Below are positions 26,310 to 34,159 of a stretch of 64,000 nt of DNA, one piece after another; within the stretch, counting starts at the first letter, position 1, and each line of letters opens with the position of its first letter. A program made the translations under genes and the position numbers. The notes under the pieces are model-generated. The model had not been told where the DNA came from. It saw only the letters and a program-made list of their open reading frames with translations, and did not search any database. The DNA comes from JADJPO01 sp963724535 (GTDB lineage: Bacteria; Actinomycetota; Actinomycetes; Actinomycetales; Kineosporiaceae): positions 350,377-414,376 of the forward strand of contig CAVRVD010000016.1 in NCBI GenBank assembly GCA_963724535.1. The letters run 5' to 3'.

Positions 26310-28332
26310 CTAGTTCCGATGCCGGGCCCCGGCGCCCGACTCCCCTGCGTGCAGGTCGATCCCGTTGCGGGGGGAGTTGATCAGGGCGGGCAGGTCACCC
26401 CAGTCGATGTGCCAGGTGCTCATGGCGCGGGACTCGTCGTCGACCGGATCGAGCCGGCTGACGGTGGGATGGTCGGTGTTGATGACGATGTCGTCGCGGT
26501 TGCCGACCGAGCGGGTGGGCGCCGGTTCGGGCTGCAGCACCTGGCTGCGGACGGCGGGGGGCGCGGCGGTCCAGCGGACCTGGTCCTGCGCGCGGTCGAA
26601 CCGGGGGTCCAGCTGAGGCGGGGCCGGGCGGTGTTGGGTCGGGCGGCGCTCGCCGCGTTCGCGGCGGGGACGCACCCGGGGGCGGCGCAGCGGCTGGTCG
26701 GGGGTGTCGGGGGCCGAGCCGGCGGCGGGTCGGTGGTCGGCGTCGGGGATCGGATTGGCGATCAGGGTGACGCCGTGGGGCAGGGTGCCGGCGCCCGGTG
26801 GGGGAGCGACTGGCGAGGACTCGGGTGGTGGCGAATCCGGTGGTGGCGACCCGGCCGGGGTCAGCAGGGACTCGACCCGAGCGACGCCATTGGCCCGGGC
26901 GGCGCCATCGGTCCGCGCCGGCGTCGGCGACGGCGGGGTGGATTCAACGCCGTTGGTCGCGGTGCCGGTGGTGCTGCGGTAGCCGCGGTAGCCGTCGTAC
27001 CCGCCGTAGTAGGCCGAGCCGCGCTTGCGCGGCACCCGGTTGAGGACGACGCCGAGCACGGTGGCGCCGGCGATCCGCAGGGCCTCGCTGGCGGCGGCGA
27101 GCTGCTCGGTGTGGGTGGAGGCGGCGCGGGTGACGACGAGGGCGCCGTCGCTGGCCCGGGCGAGCAGGGCGGCGTCGGTGACCGGCAGCAGGGGCGGGGA
27201 GTCCAGGACGACGGTGGCGCCGCGGTCGGCGAGGTGGGTGATCAGCGCCTTCATCCGGGTCGAGCCGATCAGCTCGGCCGGGTTGGGCGGGATCGGCCCG
27301 GCGGTGAGCACCCGCAGCGGCAGGTCGTCGCGCCAGGGCTGCAGGGCGTCATCGATCGGGACGTCGCCGAGCAGCACCGAGGTGAGCCCGACCCCGCTGG
27401 AGAGGGTGAACACGTCGGCGATCGTCGGTCGGCGCAGGTCGGCGTCGATCAGCACGACGTTCTCCCCGGCCTGGGCGAGTGCGATCGCCAGGTTGCACGC
27501 GGTGCTCGTCTTGCCCTCGCTGGGAACCGAACTGGTCACGACCAGGCTGCGGACGGCGTGGTCGACCGACAGGAACCGGATGTTGGTGCGCAGCTGCCGG
27601 AACGCCTCGGCCCGGGGGGAGAACGCGTCGTGGGTGATCAGGCGGTGCTCGCTCGGCCTCGGGGTCCTCGCCGACGGCGGTGAGCACCGGAGCCTGAGCG
27701 GCCTCCTGGGCGTTGTCCTTGCTCTTGACGGACTTGTCGAACGAGTCGCGCAGGACGGCGAGACCGACGCCGAGGCCGAGCCCGACCAGCAGGCCGAGCG
27801 CCAGGTTGAGCGTGGTGCGCGGCGAGATCGGCACGGTCGGGGTGACCGCGGCCCGGGTGCGGGAGACGTTGACGGGCGATGTGGCCTCTCCGGGCGGAGT
27901 CTCCAGCTCGGCGATCAGCTCGGGCAAGGTGGTCGCGATCGCGTTGGCGATGTCGCGGGCGCGCTCTGGGTTCGGGTCGGTCACAGCGATCTCGATCAGC
28001 ACGGTGTCCAGCGGGCTGCTCGCGGTGACCTGCCCCGCCAGACTCTCGGCCGTCGTGGTCAGCCTGAGGTCGTCGATCACCGGCTGGAGTACGCGGGGAC
28101 TGGTCACGAGGTCGGTGTAGGACTTCACCCGCTGCGAGGTGAAGCTGCTGCCCTGCGTGAGGTCGGAGATGTTGGCGCCGCCTTGGGTGGAGACGAAGAC
28201 CTGGGCCGTGGCCTGGTAGAGGGGCGTGGCCGCCAGCGAGTAGGCGAAGGCGCCGGCCGTGGCCAGCACTGCCATCGCCGCGACCAGCAGCCAGTTCTGC
28301 CGCAACAGGCGCAGGTACTCGGCAAGCGTCAC
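26310..28332 (-). CDS. Wzz-type chain-length protein fused to BY-kinase domain (frameshifted)
   Basis: ATG 28332 begins MTLAEYLRLLRQNWLLVAAM; two membrane helices flank the Wzz domain (to LNLALGLLVGLGLGVGLAVL). At 27650-27660 the frame breaks after VLTAVGEDPEAER. The kinase continues in the +1 frame (HRLITHDAFSPRAEAFRQLR) with intact Walker A SSVPSEGKTST, Walker A' VVLIDADLRRP, Walker B ATVVLDSPPL and a Tyr cluster SAYYGGYDGYRGY. On the minus strand the break coincides with GAGCGAGC, so a 4-base duplication explains it. Unless this is an assembly error, membrane and kinase halves are separated, although the kinase part could start internally at ATG 27539. It is expected to act in polymer length control. 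Confidence 0.82.
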
Positions 28333-28579
28333 AGGTTCCCCCAGCGAAGAGCTCGATCACGCCCGACACTAGCAACGTTCCGTTATTGACTCGTGGCTCT
28401 CAGCGAGACATGTGTGGTAAATGGCGCGTTACTCGCCAGATCGGATGATCCGAGGCTCAGTCAGACTGCGGATCTGGGGCGCTCGCTGAACCCGTGGTGC
28501 CCGAAGCGGCGATGACATCGGTGGGGAGGATCAGCCGCGGGTACTAGTCATTTCTGAATAATCAGGGTTGACTAGCCGC

Positions 28580-28912
28580 ATGACATCGCCGACCACCACG
28601 CCCACCCCGACCTACACCTTCGTCAGCCTGTCCACGCCCAAGCCCGGGAGGATGGACGACCTCATCCGCGTGGCCAAAGCCCCGAGCGAGCGGATGGACA
28701 AGAAGGTGAGCGGCCTGATCGCCCGCCAGGTGAGCGTCGACCACGAACGCAACACCGTCGTCGTCTGGACGACGTTCGACACCAAGGAGACCCTGTACGA
28801 CTTCCTCGCCACGCCCGAGGGACGCGCCGATCACGGAGAGAACGAAGACCTCTCGTCCGTCATCGAGACCTTCGAGATGTACGACCTCACGCCGGTCTCG
28901 ACGAGGCTGTGA
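28580..28912 (+). CDS. Small ABM-like (dimeric alpha/beta barrel) hypothetical protein
   Basis: 110 residues from ATG 28580. After a Thr/Pro-rich start, YTFVSLSTPKPGRMDDLIRVAK, QVSVDHERNTVVVWTTFDTKE and LYDFLATPEGRADHG have the strand-helix-strand pattern and WTTFDTKE/ETLYDF spacing of antibiotic-biosynthesis-monooxygenase-like barrels. No catalytic residues can be named. A TTG at 28568 is a possible earlier start. It ends four bases before the PadR-like regulator and is probably co-transcribed with it. The 28333-28579 gap upstream holds the divergent promoters of this gene and of the BY-kinase; I could not place -35/-10 elements confidently. Confidence 0.6.
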   Translation: MTSPTTTPTPTYTFVSLSTPKPGRMDDLIRVAKAPSERMDKKVSGLIARQVSVDHERNTVVVWTTFDTKETLYDFLATPEGRADHGENEDLSSVIETFEMYDLTPVSTRL

Positions 28913-28916
28913 CCCA

Positions 28917-29684
28917 TTGGGGCTGACCGCGTCCCGAGAGCTCACCGTCCTCGGCGTCCTGCGTGAGCACCCGCTGCACGGCTATGCCCTGGCAGAGGTC
29001 CTCCAGGCGACGATCGGCCCGGCCCTCGGGCTGAGGACTGCCAACACCTACGCCATCCTCAAACGGTTCATCGACCGCGGCTGGATCCGCGGGACGCGCA
29101 CCACCACGGCCAGCGCCCCGGACCGAGTCGTGCACGAGGTGACCGAAGCCGGCCGGGGCGCCTGGGTCGGCCTGGTGTCGGACGCCGCCCGCACCGAGGA
29201 GCCGGCCTCGGCACTGGTCGGGTTGCTGGCCCACCTCGACGGCATCGACCCACAGATGCGCGAGGAACTGCTCAGCCCATTGATCGGCGACCGCCGGAGT
29301 CGGCTCGACGACCTCGAGCCGCTCCTTCACCACCCTGGCTCCTTCGGAGCGGGCCTGCGCCTGCGCCACCGCCTCATCAGCGCCGAGCTGGACGCCCTCG
29401 ACGAGCCCTCGACGAAGCCCTCGGCACAGCGACACCACGATCGGGGCGCTCCTCCACGAAGCCGTCGTAGCCGAGCCCGCGGCGCGAGAAGGTGCTGGGG
29501 CAGTGGCTCGATCGGCCGGGCGTTCTTCACCCTGCTGCGCCGCTGGACCACGCAGAACGCCGGTGGCGTGGTCACCACCGCTGACTTCGTCGATCTGGCC
29601 GAACAGGTCAGCGGGCGCTCGCTCGACGCGTTCTTCGACGCCTGGCTGGACGCACCGGTCAAGCCGGCGGCGCCGGGGGCCTGA
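28917..29684 (+). CDS. PadR-like regulator fused to the tail of an M1 peptidase copy
   Basis: 255 residues from TTG 28917. The first 160 residues are a PadR-type winged helix (LTVLGVLREHPLHGYALAEV, then TANTYAILKRFIDRGWIRG) with a helical C-terminal part ending near RLRHRLISAELDALDE. From 29515 the frame runs into sequence almost identical to the last 55 residues of the M1 aminopeptidase at 42587-44065 (RAFFTLLRRWTTQNAGG) and uses that gene's stop. The residues between (29400-29510) are Arg-rich and look like non-native translation. The chimera marks the left end of the repeated module; the regulator part may still fold and work. Confidence 0.7.
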   Translation: MGLTASRELTVLGVLREHPLHGYALAEVLQATIGPALGLRTANTYAILKRFIDRGWIRGTRTTTASAPDRVVHEVTEAGRGAWVGLVSDAARTEEPASALVGLLAHLDGIDPQMREELLSPLIGDRRSRLDDLEPLLHHPGSFGAGLRLRHRLISAELDALDEPSTKPSAQRHHDRGAPPRSRRSRARGARRCWGSGSIGRAFFTLLRRWTTQNAGGVVTTADFVDLAEQVSGRSLDAFFDAWLDAPVKPAAPGA

Positions 29685-29702
29685 GCCGCGCGCCGTCGCG
29701 CG

Positions 29703-30113
29703 TCAGCGGGTCAGCAGGCGGTACTCGACGTCGGGGAGGTCCTCGAAGCCGGCCTTGGCGTCCGTGGTGAGGAGGGTGCGTCCGGTGGCACGGGCCGAGG
29801 CGGCGATGATCAGGTCGTGGGCCCCGCGCGGTCGCCCGGTCCGGCGCGTGTGGGCCAGCAGCTCGGCATGGTGGCGCGCCACCTCGGTGGTGTAGTCGAT
29901 CACGGGGACGGCGCCCAGCAGGTCGTCGAGGAAGGCCGCTTGGCCGGCGCGCCGGGCGGGGTCGTCGTCCAACTCCACTCCGGTCAGGTACTCGGCCACG
30001 GCCACGGCGGGCAACGCGACGTCGTCCTGCTCACCCATGCCACCTCGGTCCAGGTCGAGGTGGCCGCGGACCGCGGCGACGACGACGCCGGTGTCGAGGA
30101 TCAGCCGCGCCAC
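29703..30113 (-). CDS. PIN-domain ribonuclease toxin (VapC family), copy 1
   Basis: 136 residues. The PIN acidic set is complete: RLILDTGVV (Asp7), VAVAEYLTG (Glu), AHDLIIAASA (Asp) and LTTDAKAGF (Asp). VapC toxins cleave tRNA or rRNA with Mg2+. Its ATG lies inside the last codons of the antitoxin gene (30101-30113 overlap, 13 bases), the usual coupled order antitoxin-toxin. It is almost identical to the copies at 47308-47718 and in the fused protein at 44083-44739. The three antitoxins are so alike that they probably cross-neutralise all copies (inference). Confidence 0.9.
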   Translation of the reverse strand: MARLILDTGVVVAAVRGHLDLDRGGMGEQDDVALPAVAVAEYLTGVELDDDPARRAGQAAFLDDLLGAVPVIDYTTEVARHHAELLAHTRRTGRPRGAHDLIIAASARATGRTLLTTDAKAGFEDLPDVEYRLLTR

Positions 30114-30364
30114 GGATCCTCATCGAGGCCAGGCTCGCCCTGGTCGGCCGCCTCGACCGCCGCCGCGAAGGCGTCATCAAGGGCGAGTCGGCCCCTCCAG
30201 GTGGCCAGGACGTCGAGGACGGCTCGTCCGTTGGCCCGCGGGGCGGGGACCAGCATGGCGACGCGGTGTCCACCTCGGGTGATGACGATGGTCTCACCGT
30301 TCTCAGCGCCGTCCAGGGCCGCCGAGAAACTGCGCGCCACCTCGGATGCGGACATCTCCTTCAT
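30101..30364 (-). CDS. Phd/YefM-type antitoxin, copy 1
   Basis: 87 residues: MKEMSASEVARSFSAALDG, then ETIVITRGGHRVAMLVPAP is the Phd fold that binds DNA as a dimer; the C-terminal half is acidic and should wrap the toxin. AAGGAG touches the second ATG, too close to work, whereas TAGTCT (30371-30376) lies six bases before the first ATG, so a leaderless mRNA from ATG 30364 is likely. It overlaps the VapC start. A short inverted repeat (TCAG-N5-CTGA, 30369-30381) over the -10 is a possible autoregulatory site. Confidence 0.88.
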   Translation of the reverse strand: MKEMSASEVARSFSAALDGAENGETIVITRGGHRVAMLVPAPRANGRAVLDVLATWRGRLALDDAFAAAVEAADQGEPGLDEDPWRG

Positions 30365-30435
30365 GGATTCAGACTACCTGATTCCGAAGTCCCTACTCGG
30401 TACCGGAACACATCCGAGAGGACTGATCTCCGTGG

Positions 30436-31098
30436 CTACGAGCGTGAGGTGAACGGTTGGCGCAGGATCGTGCGAAGCTTCGCCGGCTCGGTGCGGCGGG
30501 GGTCGGACAGGTAGATCTCGTGGTGGCGGCCGTTGAAGGTCAGGCCGTGCTCGGGCAGGTACTCCTGGTGCAGCCGGGCAAGGACGGGCGCCTCGGAGTC
30601 GTAGGAGCCGATGTGCAGGATCTGCACGCTGGTGCCTTCGGTGTACGGCGCGAAGCGCACGCGATCCAGCGCCGCGAGCTTCTTCTTCCGCGCCGCGGCC
30701 GTCGCCGTCTCGACGATCTCGGAGGTGATCCAGGCGGGTTGGGTGATCATCATCGTCCAGTCCCAGGCGCTCTTGTCCCCGGCGACGAAGGCGCGGGGGT
30801 CCTCGGCGCTCCACAGCCCTTCCAGTGGCCCCACGGTGTGCACCCGCCCGAGGTCGCGTTTGGCGGTCGCGCGGACGGCGTAGGAAAGGGCGTACAGCGC
30901 CTGGACGGCCTCGGCGTAGGCGGGGGAGGTGTTCGGGTCGCCGTGCCCGTCGACCATCAGGAACACCAGCTCGGGGACCTGGACGACGTGGAAGCCGCCG
31001 GCCCTGGGCGCGTACAGCGCGGCGTGGTCCTTCTTGATGTCGTACGGCCTGGTGGCGACGGCGTGCTGTCGGGACGTCCATGTCGCCGGTTCTCCCAT
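30436..31098 (-). CDS. GyrI-like domain protein, copy 1 (altered N terminus)
   Basis: About 220 residues. RPYDIKKDHAALYAPRAGG, then FHVVQVPELVFLMVDGHGDP and PYTEGTSVQILHIGSYDSEA are the features of the GyrI-like small-molecule-binding fold (about 205 residues), found in gyrase inhibitors and effector domains of regulators. Compared with the copies at 48041 and 57805, a deletion of about 18 bases near the start puts the native ATG (31081) out of frame; an ATG at 31098 keeps the domain in frame with a changed leader. It lies between the DUF222-HNH gene (upstream, same strand) and the antitoxin. Its role in the module is unknown. Confidence 0.72.
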   Translation of the reverse strand: MGEPATWTSRQHAVATRPYDIKKDHAALYAPRAGGFHVVQVPELVFLMVDGHGDPNTSPAYAEAVQALYALSYAVRATAKRDLGRVHTVGPLEGLWSAEDPRAFVAGDKSAWDWTMMITQPAWITSEIVETATAAARKKKLAALDRVRFAPYTEGTSVQILHIGSYDSEAPVLARLHQEYLPEHGLTFNGRHHEIYLSDPRRTEPAKLRTILRQPFTSRS

Positions 31099-31115
31099 CC
31101 GACCCCGGGTGAGGG

Positions 31116-32699
31116 TCAAGTCGGCACCGGCGCCGGCTGCGGCGCCGACCTACCGGCCAGAACGACGGCTCCCCTCGCCGCCGGCAACGCTATGTCCGCC
31201 GGTAGCAGGCGGATCGTCTTCGTGCCGCGGGCGTCGGTGGAGATCGTGTGGCTGTAGTTCGGGTCGTCGAGCCGATGGTGATGGAAGGAGCAAACGGGCA
31301 CGGCGTTCCCGAGATTGGTGGGTCCGCCGTCGGCCCACGGTCTGGTGTGGTGGATCTCGCACCAGGAGAAGGGACGGTCGCAGCCGTCGACGGCGCAGGA
31401 GTCGTACAGGCCGGCGAGCGCGACGCGTTGGGCCTGGCTGAACAGCCGGGTGGTGCGGCCGAGGTCCAGGGGCACCGAGGTGGTGCCGAGCACGGCGGGG
31501 ATGATGCCGGCGGTGCAGGCCAGGCGGCGGGCTTCGGCGGCGGAGATCTCGGTGCCGGTGTCGACTCCGGCGGCGCCGAGGCCGGAGACGAGCTTGTCGT
31601 GGTCGAGGTTGACCACGACGGTGGCGGCCACCTTGTGGGAGAGGTGGTCGGTGGGCAGGCGTTCGAGCAGCGACACGAACGCGAGGCCGAAGGCGTGGGC
31701 CCAGTCGGTGGCCATGGCCTTGCCGTCCACCTGGCCGTCGGTCGTGTAGTCCGAGGGGGGACGACAGGTGGGCGCCGGCTCGTCGGCCGCGTCGCGGAAG
31801 AAGGCCTGGCCCGCACCGGCATCGTCCCGAGCGGCCGTGTCCGCAGCGGCGTCCCGCGTAGCGGTGGCGTGCGAAGGGCCCCCGGCACGCGGAGCACCCT
31901 GAGTACCGGCAGCCCCGGGAGCACCCCATGCCGCGTTCTGCTGCTGGCGACGCGGCGCGGTCATCTGCTGGATGATCTTGCGCAGCGCCGACGCGGCGAA
32001 GGTGGGGATGGTGAAGCTGCCGCTGGTGGTGCCGTCGTGGTTGTCGCGCAGGGTCAACCGGGTGCGGGCCCGGGCGCGGTCCTCCTCCTCGCGCAGGGTC
32101 GCGCCGTGGTGGGCGTCGACCTCCTCGGCGGGGCGGGCGATCGCTTCGAGTGCGCGGCGGGCCGCGCGGCGCAGGCGGGCGGGGTCGAGGAGGCGTGCCT
32201 GCTCGACCAGGTGCCGTTCGATGCGGTCGCGTTCGGCGGGGGTGACGTCGTCCGGGAGGTCCTCGATGGCACGGGCGATCACGCGGGCGTGCTCGGTGGA
32301 CAGCGACCCTTCGGCCATCGCGTCGCTGGTGCGGTCGAGCCCGTCGTCGAGGGACTTGGCGAGGTTGACCTGGCTGGCGGCGTCCGCGGCGGTGGACCGG
32401 GTGGCGCGGGCGTACCAGGCACCGGTGCTGGCGGCGCCGCTGTGGCCGGCGAGCCCCGAGGCGTCGACGCGGGCGAGGGCGGCGAGCCGGGCGGCGTCCA
32501 GGCGGCGGGCCACCCGTTCGATGGCCTGGATGTCGCCGGCGGTGACCGTCACGTCGGCGCCGTCCAGGCAGGCACGTAGCCCGGCGACCATCTCGCCGGC
32601 AGCGCGCACCCATCCGGCCACGTCGCCACTGCTCGGCAGCCCGACCGGCCACACAGCCGTCGGTGCGGCCGGTGGCTCGACGGCGGGCTGCGCTGACAT
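31116..32699 (-). CDS. DUF222 and HNH endonuclease protein (13E12 type), copy 1
   Basis: 527 residues from ATG 32699. The N-terminal 230 residues are DUF222 (helical, RRLDAARLAALARVDASGLA). A Gly/Ala/Thr-rich linker follows, then the HNH nuclease: CAVDGCDRPFSWCEIHHTRP, then GGPTNLGNAVPVCSFHHHRL, with both Cys pairs and the HH/N/H residues intact. ATG 32720 is possible but lies inside the LexA box; the start after the -10 at six bases fits better. The family is abundant in actinobacteria (13E12 repeat proteins of M. tuberculosis); its function is unknown. The gene heads the minus-strand series with GyrI-like, Phd and VapC. A 14-base-spaced LexA-type box controls it. Confidence 0.9.
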   Translation of the reverse strand: MSAQPAVEPPAAPTAVWPVGLPSSGDVAGWVRAAGEMVAGLRACLDGADVTVTAGDIQAIERVARRLDAARLAALARVDASGLAGHSGAASTGAWYARATRSTAADAASQVNLAKSLDDGLDRTSDAMAEGSLSTEHARVIARAIEDLPDDVTPAERDRIERHLVEQARLLDPARLRRAARRALEAIARPAEEVDAHHGATLREEEDRARARTRLTLRDNHDGTTSGSFTIPTFAASALRKIIQQMTAPRRQQQNAAWGAPGAAGTQGAPRAGGPSHATATRDAAADTAARDDAGAGQAFFRDAADEPAPTCRPPSDYTTDGQVDGKAMATDWAHAFGLAFVSLLERLPTDHLSHKVAATVVVNLDHDKLVSGLGAAGVDTGTEISAAEARRLACTAGIIPAVLGTTSVPLDLGRTTRLFSQAQRVALAGLYDSCAVDGCDRPFSWCEIHHTRPWADGGPTNLGNAVPVCSFHHHRLDDPNYSHTISTDARGTKTIRLLPADIALPAARGAVVLAGRSAPQPAPVPT

Positions 32700-32705
32700 G
32701 CGTCC

Positions 32706-32734
32706 AGAGTACTCGAACATATGTACGAATGCAA
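32706..32734 (-). promoter_or_regulatory. SOS (LexA) box inside the promoter of DUF222-HNH copy 1
   Basis: On the minus strand TTGCAT (32729-32734) and TACTCT (32706-32711) are 17 bases apart. The spacer holds TCGAACATATGTACGA read on the plus strand (32713-32728), one mismatch from the actinobacterial LexA box TCGAAC-N4-GTTCGA. The -10 ends six bases before ATG 32699, so the transcript should be leaderless. Confidence 0.75.
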
Positions 32735-32738
32735 GCCC

Positions 32739-32754
32739 GGATGCACATGCATCT
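32739..32754. promoter_or_regulatory. Second conserved palindrome upstream of DUF222-HNH copy 1
   Basis: GATGCA-CA-TGCATC (32740-32753) is upstream of the -35. The same arms with a TA centre occur at the same distance in copy 4 (60119-60132), there as part of a perfect 20-bp palindrome. Conservation in both copies suggests a binding site for a second factor. Confidence 0.55.
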
Positions 32755-32814
32755 GCACCAGGCAGGCGATGCCGAGCGCCGGTTGATCGGTGGCACCATC
32801 CCACCAATCAACTC

Positions 32815-32843
32815 TTGACACATAGAATCACTAGGCATAGTGT
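32815..32843 (+). promoter_or_regulatory. Leaderless promoter and operator of the PadR gene
   Basis: TTGACA (32815-32820), a 17-base spacer and TAGTGT (32838-32843) form a strong promoter. CACTA-GGCA-TAGTG (32829-32842) is an inverted repeat over the -10. ATG 32852 is eight bases further on, so transcription should start at or next to the start codon. Confidence 0.7.
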
Positions 32844-32851
32844 CGCGAGGC

Positions 32852-33187
32852 ATGAGAGGCGAGGCGCTGAAGGGGCACCTGGATCTGCTCGTGCTCAGCG
32901 TGCTGGCCGACGGCCCGCGGCACGGGTACGCGGTGATCGAGGCCCTGCGCGAGAGCAGTGACGAGGTGTTCGACCTGCCCGAGGGCACCGTCTATCCGGC
33001 GCTGCACCGGCTGGAGAAGGCCGGCCTGCTGACGAGCGAGTGGACCGTGGTGGGCGGTCGGCGCCGGCGCACCTATCGATTGACCGAGTCCGGCACGAGC
33101 TCGCTGGCCGAGCTGCGGACGGCGTGGCTGGAGTTCTCGACGGCCGTAACCCGAGTGCTGAAGGGGCCGACATGGAACGCGATCTGA
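32852..33187 (+). CDS. PadR family transcriptional regulator
   Basis: 111 residues. MRGEALKGHLDLLVLSVLAD, GPRHGYAVIEALRESSDEVF and LPEGTVYPALHRLEKAGLL are the canonical PadR winged-helix blocks. ATG 32852 is preferred to GTG 32840 because family members begin MRGEALKGHLD and the -10 ends at 32843. It overlaps the downstream membrane protein gene by 16 bases, the usual PadR-HAAS pair. The inverted repeat at 32829-32842 over the -10 is its likely own operator, which would make the operon self-repressing. Confidence 0.92.
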   Translation: MRGEALKGHLDLLVLSVLADGPRHGYAVIEALRESSDEVFDLPEGTVYPALHRLEKAGLLTSEWTVVGGRRRRTYRLTESGTSSLAELRTAWLEFSTAVTRVLKGPTWNAI

Positions 33188-34026
33188 TCACTGCCTACCT
33201 GACCGAGCTGCGCCGCGCCCTGGCCTGGCGGGCCGACCTGGACGACGTGTGCGCCGAGGTCGAGGACCACCTGCGCGAGAAGGCGGACCGGTTGGCCGCC
33301 ACCGGGGTGGAGCCGGGCGAGGCGCAGCGGCGCACCCTGGAGTGCTTCGGGGACCTGGGCGCGGTGGCGCGCGCGTTCGCGCTGGCGCCGTCCGGTGCGC
33401 TGGCCGTCCCCACCGCGTTCACGCGGGCCAGCGGACAGGTCGCTGTGGCAGCGGGCCTGGCGTGGATGCTGCCCGCGGTGTGGGTCTGGTTCGCCGACAC
33501 CTCGCTGATCCTGTCCGGGTGGTCGACGCTGCGCTACCTGATCTTCGCCGGTGTGGCGATGATCGCCGCGGGACTGACGGTCGTGGCCCTGGGCGGGCTG
33601 TCGGCACGGGCCCGGGGCGTGCGCAGCCGCGGGACGGTCGCGGTGTTCGTGCTCAGCGGGACCGGTGCCCTCGTGACCGGCGCGTTGACCTGGATGTGGG
33701 CGCTCACGACGCTGCTGCTTACCGTGGCGAGCGTGATCGCGGTGCTCGGAGTGCGCAGCCTGGGCCTGGACCATCGGGGGCTGACGGCGGCCTTGCTGGC
33801 GGCGTGGCCGATCGGCGCGGGGCTGCTGTACGCGTTGAACGAGCGCTGGCCGATCGGTCAGGTGGACCAGTACGGCGACTACCCGCTGGCCTGGGCCGTG
33901 TCGTTCTCGGTGGCCGCGTCGCTGTTCGGGGTGGGCCTGGTCGGCTACGGCCGCCGGCTGGCCGCCGAGGTGCCGGCGGAGCTGCCGGTGTCGAGCTCGG
34001 GCGGCGCGCTCGGGCAGCGCGTCTGA
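33172..34026 (+). CDS. PadR-coupled HAAS-domain membrane protein
   Basis: 284 residues. MERDLITAYLTELRRALAWR, followed by CAEVEDHLREKADRL and ECFGDLGAVARAF, is the cytosolic helical HAAS domain (DUF1700/1707-like) that accompanies PadR regulators. Seven or so hydrophobic segments follow (VAAGLAWMLPAVWVWF, LIFAGVAMIAAGLTVVAL, and others). Start ATG 33172 overlaps the PadR gene; no separate ribosome site is needed if the two are coupled. Function is unknown; such pairs sense membrane stress or antimicrobials. A decayed copy of the PadR end and this start lies at 42290-42360. Confidence 0.85.
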   Translation: MERDLITAYLTELRRALAWRADLDDVCAEVEDHLREKADRLAATGVEPGEAQRRTLECFGDLGAVARAFALAPSGALAVPTAFTRASGQVAVAAGLAWMLPAVWVWFADTSLILSGWSTLRYLIFAGVAMIAAGLTVVALGGLSARARGVRSRGTVAVFVLSGTGALVTGALTWMWALTTLLLTVASVIAVLGVRSLGLDHRGLTAALLAAWPIGAGLLYALNERWPIGQVDQYGDYPLAWAVSFSVAASLFGVGLVGYGRRLAAEVPAELPVSSSGGALGQRV

Positions 34027-34159
34027 GTCACGCCGCGCCGGAGGGCGACGCCGGGGAACCGTCGACGGGCCACCTCGGAGACGGACTCCTCCGCCACGAG
34101 ATCATGATCCCGATACAGCTGTTCGGAGTGGGCGGCCCCCGCTGACCCTCATTCTGCGA

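Larger units (their letters stand above)
29515..31080. repeat. Repeated module copy 1 (peptidase tail, TA pair, GyrI-like)
   Basis: 29515-30365 matches 43893-44745 and 29700-31080 matches 47308-48675, all in the same orientation and nearly identical by eye. The module carries the last 170 bases of an M1 peptidase, VapC, Phd and the GyrI-like gene. Junctions fall inside genes, which shows duplication by recombination rather than shared descent of whole operons. Confidence 0.85.

Noticed and set aside
30369..30400. A -35 element for the Phd-VapC promoter
   Set aside because: The -10 TAGTCT is well placed, but no hexamer 16-18 bases upstream resembles TTGACA; left unannotated.
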